From: an uncultured Acidobacteriia bacterium
GTDB lineage: Bacteria; Acidobacteriota; Terriglobia; Bryobacterales; Bryobacteraceae
Length of the DNA: 64,000 bases
NCBI GenBank assembly: GCA_903881085.1
Contig: CAIRSA010000443.1
Coordinates: 1 to 64,000, forward strand
Direction of reading: 5' to 3'
The translations under genes were made by a program, and so were the position numbers. The first letter of the stretch is position 1, and each line of letters opens with the position of its first letter. The notes under the pieces were generated by a model. The model did no database searches. It worked only from the letters and a program-made list of their open reading frames with translations, and was not told the origin of the DNA. Of the stretch, positions 1 to 9,736 are shown in pieces.

Positions 1-3000
1 ACCGAGACGAGCGTTACTGTCGAACCTGCCACGGTGCAGACTGCTGCCGTGTTGCTACCGATGGTGACTGGCAGGCCAGAGGTGGCCGATGCCGTTAGTG
101 ATGCCGAGCCGACGCCCAGGGAAATGTCGCCGGGCTGCGTGAAGTTGATGGTTTGCGTGCCTTGCAGTACCTGGAACGTCTTCGTAACCGGTGTGGCTGC
201 GAAGAAGCTGACATTACCAGGCTGGTTAGCGGTGATCGAGCAGGTGCCGACTGACAGCAGGCTGACTGAGGATCCGTTCACCGTGCAGATCGAGGCCGAG
301 TTGCTGGTGTAGCTTACTGGCAGACCGGACGTTGCCGTTGCGGTCAGTGTGACTGGACCCGCTGTTAATGAGGTGTCCGCAGGCTGCGGGAACGTTATCA
401 CGTTCGAATTGGCCGTCACATTAAAGACCTTCGTTACTGTCGGCGCGGCTGCGTAGTTCGTGTTGCCGTTCTGGCTGGCGGTGATTGAGCACTGGCCTGT
501 CGAGACCAGCGTTACGGTGGAACCAGACACTGTGCAGACCAAGGACGTGTTGCTGGCGAAGCCAACCGCCAGACCCGAAGTGGCCGTTGCGGTGAGCGAT
601 ACCGAGCCTACGCTCAGTGCCGTGTCACCGGGCTGCGTGAAGTTGATGGTTTGCGTGCCTTGTAGGACCTGGAACGTCTTGGTGACCGGTGTAGCTGCGG
701 CGAAGCTGCCGTTACCGGCCTGGTTGGCCGTGATCGAGCAGGTTCCGACTGACAGCAGGCTCACGGAGGATCCGCTGACGGTACAGATCGAGGCCGAGTT
801 GCTGGTGTAGTTCACGGCCAGACCGGAGGTTGCCGTTGCGGTCAGGGTGACTGGACCCGCCGTTAACGCGGTGTCGGCTGGCTGCGGGAACGTGATGACG
901 TTCGAGTTCACCGTCACATTAAAGGTCTTCGTGACTGGCACGGCCGCTACGTAGCTGGTGTTTCCGTTCTGGCTGGCCGTGATGGAGCATTGGCCAACCG
1001 AGACCAGCGTTACAGTCGAACCTGCCACCGTGCAGACTGCCGGTGTGTTGCTGTCGAAGCTAACCACGAGACCAGAAGTGGCCGTTGCGGTCAGAGATAC
1101 AGAGCCGACGCTCAGCGATGTGTCACCGGGCTGCGTGAAGTTGATGGTTTGTCCTCCCTGCAGAACCTGGAAGGTAACCGTCACCGGCGCGGCGGCGGCG
1201 AAGCTGCCGTTACCGGCCTGGTTGGCGGTGATCGAACAGGTGCCGACTGCCAGCAGGCTGACGGAGGATCCGTTGACTGTGCAAATCGAGGCTGAGTTGC
1301 TGGTGTAGCTCACAGCCAGACCTGAGGTTGCCGTTGCGATCAGCGTGACCGGACCCGCTGTCAACGCTGTGTTCACCGGCTGCGGGAACGTGATCACGTT
1401 CGAGTTCACCGTCACATTAAAGGTCTTCGTGACTGGCGTTGCCGCAGCGTAGTTCGTGTCGCCGTTCTGGCTGGCTGTGATCGAGCACTGACCAACCGAG
1501 ACCAGAGCTACCGTGGAGCCAGACACTGTGCAGACTGCTGCCGTGTTGCTGCCGAAGGTGACAGGCAGGCCGGAGGTGGCCGATGCCGTCAGCGATGCCG
1601 AGCCGACGCTCAGGGAAATGTCGCCGGGCTGTGTAAAGTTGATGGTTTGCGTGCCTTGCAAAACCTGGAACGTCTTGGTGACCGGTGTGGCCGCCGCGAA
1701 GCTGCCGTTACCAGGCTGGTTGGCCGTGATCGAGCAGGTGCCGACTGACAGCAGGCTGACTGAGGATCCGCTGACGGCACAGATTGAGGCCGAGTTGCTG
1801 ATGTAGCTCACCGGCAGACCCGAGGTTGCCGTTGCGGTCAGTGAGACTGGACCCGCCGTGAATGAGGTGTCAGCAGGCTGCGGGAACGTGATCACGTTCG
1901 AGTTGACCGTCACGTTAAAGGTCTTCGTGACTGGCGTTGCTGCCGCGTAGTTGGTGTTGCCGTTCTGGCTGGCTGTGATCGAGCACTGGCCAACAGAAAC
2001 CAGAGTTACCGTGGAGCCAGACACTGTGCAGACTGCTGCCGTGTTGCTGCCGAAGGTGACAGGCAGGCCGGAAGTAGCCGATGCCGTTAGTGATGCCGAG
2101 CCGACGCTCAGGGCAACGTCTCCGGGCTGGGTGAAGTTAATGGTTTGCGTGCCTTGCAGCACCTGGAACGTCTTGGTGACCGGTGTGGCTGCGGCGAAGG
2201 TGCCGTTACCATCCTGGTTCGCCGTGATCGAGCAGGTGCCGACGGCCAGCAGGCTGACTGAGGATCCGTTGACTGTGCAGATCGAGGCCGAGTTGCTGGT
2301 GTAGCTCACAGCCAGAGCGGATGTTGCCGTTGCGGTCAGTGTGACTGGACCTGCGGTAAAGGCGGTGTCCGCAGGCTGCGGGAACGTGATGACGTTCGAG
2401 TTGGGCGTCACATTAAAGGTCGCAGTGACTGGCGTTGCCGCTGCGTAGTTGGTGTTGCCGAACTGGATGGCGGTGATTGAGCACTGGCCTATAGAGAACA
2501 CCGATGCCGTGAACTCCGATGCCGTGTTAGCAGATACGGAGCAGACGGCGGGGGTGTTGGAGGTGACGCTAACAGGCAGACCAGAAGTGGCCGTTGCGGT
2601 GAACGATGTCGCTCCCACGCTCAGGGCAACATCGCCGATCGGAGAGGGAGAGATAATAATGGTTTGCGTGCCTTGCAGTACCTGGAACGTCTTGGTGACC
2701 GGTGCGGCTGCGGAGAAGCTGCCGTTACCAGCCTGGTTGGCTGTGATCGAGCAGGTGCCGACTGCCACCAGGCTGACCGAGGATCCGTTGACTGTGCAGA
2801 TCGAGGCCGAGTTGCTGGTGTAGCTCACGGCCAGACCGGAGGTTGCCGTTGCGGTCAATCCTACTGGGCCCGCGCTAAAGGCAGTGTCCGCAGGCTGCGG
2901 GAACGTGATGACGTTCGAGTTCCCCGTCACATTAAAGGACTTGACGACTGACGCTGCAGCGGCATAGTTGGTGTTGCCGCTCTGGCTGGCAGTGATCGAG

Positions 3001-4690
3001 CACTGTCCAACCGAGACCAACGTTACCGTCGAACCAGTCACCGTGCAAACTGGTGTGGTGGTGCTGGTGAAGAGTACAGGCAAGCCGGAGGTTGCCGTTG
3101 CGGAGAGCGATACCGAGCCTACGCTCAGTGCCGTGTCACCGGGCTGCGTGAAGTTGATGGTTTGCGTTCCTTGCAAAACCTGGAACATATCCGTCACCGG
3201 CGCGGCTGCCGCGTAGCTGCCGTTTCCAGCCTGATTGGCGGTGATCGAGCAGGTGCCGACTGACAGCAGGCTGACGGAGGATCCGTTGACTGTGCAGATC
3301 GAGGCCGAGTTGCTCGTGTAGCTCACGGCCAGACCGGAGGTTGCCGTTGCGGTCAGTGTGACTGGGCCCGCCGTTAAGGCGGTGTCCGCAGGCTGCGGGA
3401 ACGTGATCACGTTCGCGCTTACTGTCACATTAAAGGACTTCGAGACCGAAGGTGCAGCGGCATAGTTGGTGTTGCCGCTCTGGCTGGCAGTGATTATGCA
3501 TTGGCCAACCGAAACCAGCGTTACCGTCGAACCAGACACCGTGCAGACTGGAGTGGTGCTGCTGACGAAGAATACAGGCAGGCCGGAGGTGGCCGTTGCG
3601 GTGAGCGACACCGAGCCTACGCTCAGTGCCGTGTCGCCGGGCTGCGTGAAGTTGATGGTTTGCATTCCTTGCAAAACCTGGAACGTATCCGTCACCGGCG
3701 CGGCTGCCGCGTAGCTGCCGTTTCCAGCCTGATTGGCAGTGATTGAGCAGGTGCCGAAGTTCAGCAGACTGACCGAGGATCCGCTGACTGTGCAGATTGA
3801 AGTTGTATTGCTTACGTAGCTCACTGGCAGACCGGAGTTCGAGGTTGCGGTCAAAGTCACGGGACCTGCCGTCAATGAGGTGTCAGTGGGTTGTGGGAAG
3901 GTGATGAGTTGCAAACCTGGCAGAACCTGGAACGTAACCGTGACTGGCGTGGGCGCTGCCGAGATGCTATCGCCTACCTGGCTGGCGGTGATCGAGCAGG
4001 TACCCACTGCCACGAGGGAGACAGATGATGAACCGATTAAAATCGAGCAAATCGAGGGCGAATTGCTGGTATAGTTAACCGGCATACCATTGGTGGATGT
4101 TGCCGTCATCGTCACAGGACCTGCGGTAAGGGCAGTATTTGGCGGCTGCGGGAACGTGATGACGGTCGAATTCGGCGTGACATTAAAGAATTTCGTCACG
4201 GGAGCGGCTGGATTGTAATTGGGATCACCGGGTTGGCTTGCAGTGATGGAGCACACACCGGCCGAGACAAAGGTCGCCGAAGTGCCGCTTGCGGTGCAGA
4301 CCAGAGCCGTGTTGCTGATGAAAGTGACCGGAAGTCCAGAAGTGGCAGTGGCCACCAGCGGGACCGTGGCGGCGTTAAATGGCGTATCCGCCGGCTGGGT
4401 GAAATTTATGGTCTGATTTGCGCGAAGAATCTGGAACGTATCGGTGACAGGCGTTGCAGCTGGAATGCTGCCGTTGCCAGCCTGATTAGCAGTAATGGAG
4501 CAAGTGCCGACTGCCAATAATGTTACCGAAGACCCGCTCACGGTGCAGATCGAAATCGAGTTGCTGGTATAGGTTACGGGCAACCCAGAGGATGCGGTCG
4601 CGGTCAGGATAACCGGTCCCGCTCCATATGCGGTGTCGGCCGGTTGTGGGAAGGTTATGGTCTGCCCGCTGCCAGCGGTGTTCGTGAGCG
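1..4690 (-). repeat. Higher-order tandem Ig-repeat array, 498-bp period
   Basis: A motif reading GGCTGCGGGAACGT or a close variant on the plus strand recurs at 382, 880, 1378, 1876, 2374, 2893, 3391, 3889, 4144 and 4642. Spacing is exactly 498 bp except for one 519-bp interval (a 21-bp insertion) and one 255-bp interval. Each 498-bp unit encodes two alternating 83-residue Ig-like types, one with core FPQPADTALTAGP and one with core NFTQPGDTALSVGS. Copies are highly similar in DNA, which suggests recent amplification or gene conversion. Confidence 0.92.
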
Positions 4691-7600
4691 AGAAGTTCAC
4701 CGAATTCAGGCCGGGCGAAGTTGCGGTGACATTATAGGGACCACCAGCTTGATTGTTTGCGACGAAGGGGGCCAAGGCCACCCCTGATCCGTTGGTCGCA
4801 ACGGAAACCGATGTCGTGTTGTTGGTGAACAAGCCTGATGGACCACTCGCTGGAGCGGTAAAAGTTACGATCACGCCAACGGACGGGTTGTTCAGGGAGT
4901 CCTGAATTGTTACACCGAGCGGCAGAGGGAACGCGGTAGAGGTCGGCGTCGTCTGTGGAGTGCTGCCTGGGTTCGCCGTCATCGTCGGTGGCAAGGTCGA
5001 CGAATTGGTCAATGAGAAAGTGGCCTGGGTGGGGATTCCACTGACGCTTGCAAACACATTGTAAGGGCCGCCGAGGTTGCCATTTGCGGTCAAGGTAGGC
5101 GCTGTTGCAATTCCAGAGGCATTTGAATTCGCCGACGCCGATAAGGAACCGCCGGCGAACGTCGCGCTCGCCCCTGAACCTCTTACAAAGGGAGCAAGGA
5201 AGGTCACCGAAACGCCACTCACCGGACTGCCATTGGTATCGGTCACCAAGGCCTGCAGTGGGACTGCGAACGCAGTGTTGGGAAGGGCTGATTGGCCGGA
5301 TCCAGCGTATGTTGAGACGGCACTTGGCGCACCTGAGAGTGCCAACAATACTCCGACGAAACTGACGCCACCCTCTGAGACCACGATATCAGGCCTGCCA
5401 TCTCCATTCAAATCCGCTACCGCCAAGCTGCCCGGCGAACCGCCGATGTTGTAGAAGCCTAAGTTGAAATTACCTCCGCCAGAGTTCAAGAATACGCTCA
5501 ATTGATTGGCGGTAAAATTGACCACTGCCAAGTCGGGCTTTCCGTCACCGTTGAAATCGCCTGTGGTAATCGCATAGGCCCCGGCCGCAGAGGGCATGTT
5601 AACCGGCGATTCGAAAATTCCGCCACCAAGTCCATGAAGTATGCTGACCGTTCCATCGCCGTAGTTGGCGACAGCCAGATCAAGCACGCCATCTTGATCA
5701 GCGTCGATTGCAACGGCGGAGTAGGGAGTGGTTCCAGCCGCATAATTCATGGCAGCTGCGAACTGTCCCCCACCCGTATTCAACAATACGCTGACACTTC
5801 CAGAGCCGCCCCCGTTGTCGCCGGCATTGACAACTACAAGGTCGGGCTTGCCGTCGCCATTGAAATCACTGACCGAAGTAGAAACTGGATTCGTGCCAGC
5901 AAACACAGTTGTGGGCGCACGGAAGGTCCCATTACCATTTCCAAGGTAAATGTAGACGCTATTTTCGTAATAGTTTGCAACTGCCAGGTCAGCATTGCCA
6001 TCGCCATCGAAATCAGCTATGGAGACTGAGTTTGCGCCCACACCGGCAGAAAGAACGGTAGGAGCTTGGAATGTGCCGTCGCCGTTGCCCAAGAGCACAA
6101 GCACTTCGCTCGAAGCAAAATATGCGACCGCCAAATCCATATTGCCATCGTGATTAAAATCGGCCGCCGCAATCGCCAGAGCACCAATGCTTCCTACGAA
6201 GGGAACAGCATACGTTTGGGGCTTAAATGTGCCGTCGCCGTTACCTATCAGAATGCTGACATCGCTGGAGTAATAGTTGGCCGTTGCAATGTCAGGGATG
6301 CCATCGCGATTGAAATCCGCTACGGCTACTGCGAACGTACCGATACCAGCGGCGTATTCTACTTCAGGGGCGAATGAGCTGCCCCCAATCGCATTGACCG
6401 TTTGCGAGACTAAGGGGGAGGAGCTTGGACTGTAGGTAGCATCACCTGAATAATAGGCATGTAGCTTCAGATTTCCAGCGGGCAAGGATTTTGTAATCAA
6501 TGACGCGGTTTTTGATGTGTTGCCGCTGCCATGAAGGGCTGACGTTCCTAAAAAGTCTGTTCCGCTGTAGAAGGTTACAAAGCCGGTTACGGGAGCAGGT
6601 GTCACCGTGGCTATTAAACTCACTGCCGCACCATAGACAGAGGGATTCGGATTGCTGACCAGAGACGTCGTCGAACTCGTTGAACCGGTAAAAGGAGATC
6701 CCAATGCCGCGGCATGCAGGAATGGACGCACGGCGGAGCCGGCCGCAGCCAGGAGCATCGATTTGGATCCACGCGTGGTGGCGTCGCCGTCAGTGGAACC
6801 TGCGGTCCAAACGCGGCCGGAACGATCCGCGCTCACCGCTAAGAGTTCGTCGTTAGCTGCCGTTCCGATATACGCAGACTCCAACAATCTCCCGGCGAGA
6901 TCGAACCGCGCAAAAAATCCATCCTGTGCACCATTCCAGCGGCCGGCCATCGGAAAGTCGGAGGAGGATGTTGATCCGACTACCAGGATGTCGCCATTTC
7001 CATCAACGGTCATGGCCGATGCGATATCGACTCCGCGCCCACCCAAGTAGGTTGCCCATTCAAACCCTTTGGCGTCAGACTGTAGTTTTGCTACGAAGGC
7101 ATCCTGGGGACCGTCAAGCCGTGTTTGAAATGCATTGCGCGAAGCAAAGTCCAAAGAGCCGGTGACGCCGGCAACAAAAATGGAGCCGTCCAGGCCAATG
7201 GTCAACGCTCGCGTTTCGCTGGGGGCATTGAGGGAAATGACCTCGTCCCAACGATCGCCTTCCGCCGCCAGTCGCGCCACATAGCCAGCGCCGTCCTTGG
7301 TCTGTCCGGCAACGTACATGACGCCGCGGCTCGCCAGTGCGCGAACACTTCCGGGCGGCGCAATCATCGTCTCGCCATCGCATTGCAGGAAGGCATCCCC
7401 GGCAACGCACACTGCGCCGCTTTCATCAAGCGCGATTGCAGATGCGGGAGCGGCCAGTTGCTGAAAATCCGAGCTCTCGCCGTCGGGGCTCACTGTGACC
7501 GTAAATCCACGTTCCTTGCCGTCGACAAACATCAAGCCCGCGGCATAGGCATTTCCCTCTTCGTCAAGCACCAGCGCGTTGACGGTGTCGCGCTCATCCT

Positions 7601-7820
7601 TGCCGATTTGAATGCGGAACTTTTCCTTGTTCGTGGTAAGGTTGATTCGCGAGATCCAGGCACTGCCCCGACCACCCAGAAAGGCGTCGCCGTCGGGCAA
7701 CACTTGTAACGAGTGAGCGGCGCCGCTCGAAGTGGCAAGAAGTTTCACAGGAACTTGCGGGATGATTGGTTGCCTTCCGGCAAGAAGGAAACAGAGAAAT
7801 GCCACTCGAGACAGTTTCAT
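1..7820 (-). CDS. Giant secreted SBBP / FG-GAP / Ig-repeat protein (3' end beyond window)
   Basis: The minus strand is open from an ATG at 7820 down to position 1, so more than 2,600 residues are present and the C-terminus is outside. It starts with a short hydrophobic stretch (MKLSRVAFLCFLLAG), a plausible signal peptide. Domains in order: a beta-propeller-like region with an SBBP repeat (WATYLGGRGVD, about residue 250); an Ig-like domain (about 6640-6400); seven FG-GAP/VCBS repeats with calcium-loop cores such as DFNGDGKPDL (about 6390-5380); two Big_1-like domains (about 5340-4690); then about 19 Ig-like units of about 83 residues to the window edge. Such proteins in Acidobacteria are taken to be surface or secreted adhesin-like proteins; ligand and function are unknown. 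No obvious Shine-Dalgarno was seen. The many plus-strand reading frames here are by-products of the GC-rich repeats. Confidence 0.88.
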   Translation of the reverse strand, partial: MKLSRVAFLCFLLAGRQPIIPQVPVKLLATSSGAAHSLQVLPDGDAFLGGRGSAWISRINLTTNKEKFRIQIGKDERDTVNALVLDEEGNAYAAGLMFVDGKERGFTVTVSPDGESSDFQQLAAPASAIALDESGAVCVAGDAFLQCDGETMIAPPGSVRALASRGVMYVAGQTKDGAGYVARLAAEGDRWDEVISLNAPSETRALTIGLDGSIFVAGVTGSLDFASRNAFQTRLDGPQDAFVAKLQSDAKGFEWATYLGGRGVDIASAMTVDGNGDILVVGSTSSSDFPMAGRWNGAQDGFFARFDLAGRLLESAYIGTAANDELLAVSADRSGRVWTAGSTDGDATTRGSKSMLLAAAGSAVRPFLHAAALGSPFTGSTSSTTSLVSNPNPSVYGAAVSLIATVTPAPVTGFVTFYSGTDFLGTSALHGSGNTSKTASLITKSLPAGNLKLHAYYSGDATYSPSSSPLVSQTVNAIGGSSFAPEVEYAAGIGTFAVAVADFNRDGIPDIATANYYSSDVSILIGNGDGTFKPQTYAVPFVGSIGALAIAAADFNHDGNMDLAVAYFASSEVLVLLGNGDGTFQAPTVLSAGVGANSVSIADFDGDGNADLAVANYYENSVYIYLGNGNGTFRAPTTVFAGTNPVSTSVSDFNGDGKPDLVVVNAGDNGGGSGSVSVLLNTGGGQFAAAMNYAAGTTPYSAVAIDADQDGVLDLAVANYGDGTVSILHGLGGGIFESPVNMPSAAGAYAITTGDFNGDGKPDLAVVNFTANQLSVFLNSGGGNFNLGFYNIGGSPGSLAVADLNGDGRPDIVVSEGGVSFVGVLLALSGAPSAVSTYAGSGQSALPNTAFAVPLQALVTDTNGSPVSGVSVTFLAPFVRGSGASATFAGGSLSASANSNASGIATAPTLTANGNLGGPYNVFASVSGIPTQATFSLTNSSTLPPTMTANPGSTPQTTPTSTAFPLPLGVTIQDSLNNPSVGVIVTFTAPASGPSGLFTNNTTSVSVATNGSGVALAPFVANNQAGGPYNVTATSPGLNSVNFSLTNTAGSGQTITFPQPADTAYGAGPVILTATASSGLPVTYTSNSISICTVSGSSVTLLAVGTCSITANQAGNGSIPAATPVTDTFQILRANQTINFTQPADTPFNAATVPLVATATSGLPVTFISNTALVCTASGTSATFVSAGVCSITASQPGDPNYNPAAPVTKFFNVTPNSTVITFPQPPNTALTAGPVTMTATSTNGMPVNYTSNSPSICSILIGSSSVSLVAVGTCSITASQVGDSISAAPTPVTVTFQVLPGLQLITFPQPTDTSLTAGPVTLTATSNSGLPVSYVSNTTSICTVSGSSVSLLNFGTCSITANQAGNGSYAAAAPVTDTFQVLQGMQTINFTQPGDTALSVGSVSLTATATSGLPVFFVSSTTPVCTVSGSTVTLVSVGQCIITASQSGNTNYAAAPSVSKSFNVTVSANVITFPQPADTALTAGPVTLTATATSGLAVSYTSNSASICTVNGSSVSLLSVGTCSITANQAGNGSYAAAAPVTDMFQVLQGTQTINFTQPGDTALSVGSVSLSATATSGLPVLFTSTTTPVCTVTGSTVTLVSVGQCSITASQSGNTNYAAAASVVKSFNVTGNSNVITFPQPADTAFSAGPVGLTATATSGLAVSYTSNSASICTVNGSSVSLVAVGTCSITANQAGNGSFSAAAPVTKTFQVLQGTQTIIISPSPIGDVALSVGATSFTATATSGLPVSVTSNTPAVCSVSANTASEFTASVFSIGQCSITAIQFGNTNYAAATPVTATFNVTPNSNVITFPQPADTAFTAGPVTLTATATSALAVSYTSNSASICTVNGSSVSLLAVGTCSITANQDGNGTFAAATPVTKTFQVLQGTQTINFTQPGDVALSVGSASLTASATSGLPVTFGSNTAAVCTVSGSTVTLVSVGQCSITASQNGNTNYAAATPVTKTFNVTVNSNVITFPQPADTSFTAGPVSLTATATSGLPVSYISNSASICAVSGSSVSLLSVGTCSITANQPGNGSFAAATPVTKTFQVLQGTQTINFTQPGDISLSVGSASLTASATSGLPVTFGSNTAAVCTVSGSTVALVSVGQCSITASQNGDTNYAAATPVTKTFNVTVNSNVITFPQPVNTALTAGPVTLIATATSGLAVSYTSNSASICTVNGSSVSLLAVGTCSITANQAGNGSFAAAAPVTVTFQVLQGGQTINFTQPGDTSLSVGSVSLTATATSGLVVSFDSNTPAVCTVAGSTVTLVSVGQCSITASQNGNTSYVAAVPVTKTFNVTVNSNVITFPQPADTALTAGPVTLTATATSGLAVNYTSNSASICTVSGSSVSLLSVGTCSITANQAGNGSFAAATPVTKTFQVLQGTQTINFTQPGDTALSVGSVSLTATATSGLAVGFASNTSLVCTVSGSTVTLVSTGQCSITASQNGNTNYAAAPTVTKVFNVTANSNVITFPQPADTSLTAGPVTLTATATSGLPVSYTSNSASICTVNGSSVSLLSVGTCSITANQPGNVSFFAATPVTKTFQVLQGTQTINFTQPGDISLGVGSASLTASATSGLPVTIGSNTAAVCTVAGSTVTLVS

Positions 7821-8156
7821 AGTGATTTATTGTAACCCATTTTTCCAAATTTCAAATGACAAATGTGCTACACCTTGAGCGAAAACTTGTTAGCCCCAAT
7901 CTTCAAGACTTGGATCTTAATTTTCAGCCTCAAATAGCCTGATTGGGTGGGATTTTTCACATACTTTCAATTTGGGTAGACCGGCTCCACTTTGTCTGTT
8001 TCGTTTGTTGATCTGAGTGTAAGATAGCTGCCAAAGAAGCCCACCCGAAATCAAGCGTATTCAGTCGTATTCAGTTGCAGTCTAGACTTTGTATATTATT
8101 GAGCTTGCCGATCATCCAATGTGGGACAATCTCTATGTTATCGGCCATTCTTGCTT
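7821..8156. other. Intergenic region between divergent genes
   Basis: This 336-bp stretch is more AT-rich than its surroundings and separates the divergent giant repeat protein and the YdcF gene. It must hold both promoters, but I could not assign -35/-10 boxes with confidence. No RNA gene or clear hairpin was seen. Confidence 0.5.
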
Positions 8157-8906
8157 ATGCACCTGAACAAGCTCATTCCGATTTTTTTATTGCCGTTAGG
8201 CTTAAGCGTTCTATTGGTAATGGCAGGTTTAGTAATTGGCCGGCGACGGCGCGGAGGATGGTTAGCATCCGCCGGCATAGCGTTGCTTACTTTTTGTTCG
8301 ATCCCGGTAGTAGGAGACAAACTGATCGGTGCGTTGGAGAATCGATATCCTGCACTAACAATCGCGCAATGTCCCAAGGTAGATGCAATCGTAATGCTGG
8401 GCGGAATTCTTGGCGATATCCAGCGTGATCCAGAACTGCCCGATTGGCACGAGGCCGTTGATCGCTTCGAACACTCAATTACGCTGTATAAGGCCGGGAA
8501 GGCCAGGGCGATCATTCTCACCAGTGGAGCCAAGCAGAATGGCAAGGACGAAGAGGGCATGCATCTGCGCCGCGCAGCGATCGCGCATGGCGTTCCCTCA
8601 GACGCAATCCTACAGACCATCAAGTCCGAAAACACCGCCGAAGAAGCTGCCAATGTCTCAGCCCTTGCTGCAAGCCATGGGATAAAGTCAATCTTGCTTG
8701 TAACTTCTGCGTTCCACATGACCCGGGCAATGCTGCTGTTTGAGCGAACCGGATTGCAGGTCACACCCTTCCCTGTCGACTACCAGCATGGCTTCGACAA
8801 CGTCACCTATATGGAATCCTATCTGCCGGATCCCGAGGCTCTGTCGAAATCACAACGAGTGGTTCGGGAATTCTACGGATTGCTATTTTACACTTTGAAA
8901 CGTTAA
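8157..8906 (+). CDS. YdcF family (DUF218) membrane-anchored protein, copy 1
   Basis: 249 residues. Two N-terminal hydrophobic segments (about residues 5-25 and 35-50) precede a DUF218 domain with DAIVMLGG, AIILTSG and ILLVTSAFHMTRAM. YdcF/ElyC/SanA-type proteins are envelope proteins linked to polysaccharide or peptidoglycan steps; the exact reaction is uncertain. A GTG at 8121 is in frame, but the ATG at 8157 (MHLNKL) matches the start of the second copy at 29958 (MHFNKI), so I prefer it. It lies 63 bp before a CpsB-type phosphatase, and the same two genes occur together again at 29209-30913. Confidence 0.85.
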   Translation: MHLNKLIPIFLLPLGLSVLLVMAGLVIGRRRRGGWLASAGIALLTFCSIPVVGDKLIGALENRYPALTIAQCPKVDAIVMLGGILGDIQRDPELPDWHEAVDRFEHSITLYKAGKARAIILTSGAKQNGKDEEGMHLRRAAIAHGVPSDAILQTIKSENTAEEAANVSALAASHGIKSILLVTSAFHMTRAMLLFERTGLQVTPFPVDYQHGFDNVTYMESYLPDPEALSKSQRVVREFYGLLFYTLKR

Positions 8907-8969
8907 CGAGCGACAGCGCATCGCGCTGGAGTGGTAGATTAGAGTTACGAACCTGACGAGCCTCGCTAT

Positions 8970-9734
8970 ATGATTGACATCCACAGCCACATCCTTTGGG
9001 ACATCGACGATGGCGCCAAAGATCGCGATGAAAGCCTGGCGATGCTCAAGATAGCCGCCGACAGCGGTACAACCGACATCGTCGCCACGCCTCATTCCGA
9101 TCACCAATATAAATTCGACCCTGAGTTGGTGAAAGAGCGCATTCTTGACTTGACGGAGGCCACGGGCGGCACACCTCGCATTCACCGGGGATGCGATTTT
9201 CATCTCAGTCTGGACAATGTCCGGGCCGCCATGGAAAACCACACCGTGTTCACAATCAATGGGTTAGGGTACCTGATGGTTGAGTTCGCCGATTCGTTCA
9301 TTCCGCCCGCAACCGAAGAGATTTTGCGCTCCCTGATCGCGCAGGGCGTCGCTCCGGTCATCACACACCCGGAGCGGAATCCGATCCTGCAGGGCTCGTT
9401 CAAACGCCTCGAAAAATGGATCGGAATGGGCTGCCTGCTTCAGATCACGGCCCAATGCCTGACTGACCGCTTTGGCAAAGCCGCCGAGAAGACTGCATGG
9501 GCGCTGCTTAAAAAGGGCATGGTCCACGTGGTGGCCAGCGACGCTCACGATACGGAGCATCGCCCGCCGCGTCTGGACATTGCGCGCGACATCCTCACGC
9601 GCGAGTTCAATGCTCAAATGGCGTCGACGCTGTTGGAGGAGAATCCCAGTTCGATCATCGCCGGACAAAGAGTGTGGGTGGAAGCGCCCGTTTCCGAGGG
9701 CTCACGCAAGAAGTGGTTCCACTTCTGGAAGTAA
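8970..9734 (+). CDS. CpsB/YwqE-type PHP-domain tyrosine phosphatase, copy 1
   Basis: 254 residues, the usual length of the CpsB/CapC/YwqE family. PHP metal-ligand motifs are visible: HSH at residues 5-7, PHSDH near 41-45, a CDFH motif, THPERNP and SDAHD. Family members are metal-dependent phosphotyrosine phosphatases that dephosphorylate the BY-kinase controlling polysaccharide polymerisation and export. No BY-kinase is in the window. It follows YdcF in the same direction and converges with the O-antigen ligase two bases downstream. A second copy at 30149-30913 begins almost identically (MIDIHSHILW). Phosphatase activity is inferred from family only. Confidence 0.88.
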   Translation: MIDIHSHILWDIDDGAKDRDESLAMLKIAADSGTTDIVATPHSDHQYKFDPELVKERILDLTEATGGTPRIHRGCDFHLSLDNVRAAMENHTVFTINGLGYLMVEFADSFIPPATEEILRSLIAQGVAPVITHPERNPILQGSFKRLEKWIGMGCLLQITAQCLTDRFGKAAEKTAWALLKKGMVHVVASDAHDTEHRPPRLDIARDILTREFNAQMASTLLEENPSSIIAGQRVWVEAPVSEGSRKKWFHFWK

Positions 9735-9736
9735 GC

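Noticed and set aside
34-4520. Many plus-strand frames of 80-125 codons with similar sequences
   Set aside because: They are antisense frames of the Ig-repeat gene and repeat with its 498-bp period. The minus strand is open throughout and carries recognisable domains.
8121-8156. Upstream GTG start for YdcF copy 1
   Set aside because: The extra 12 residues have no counterpart in the paralogue, whose start aligns with ATG 8157.
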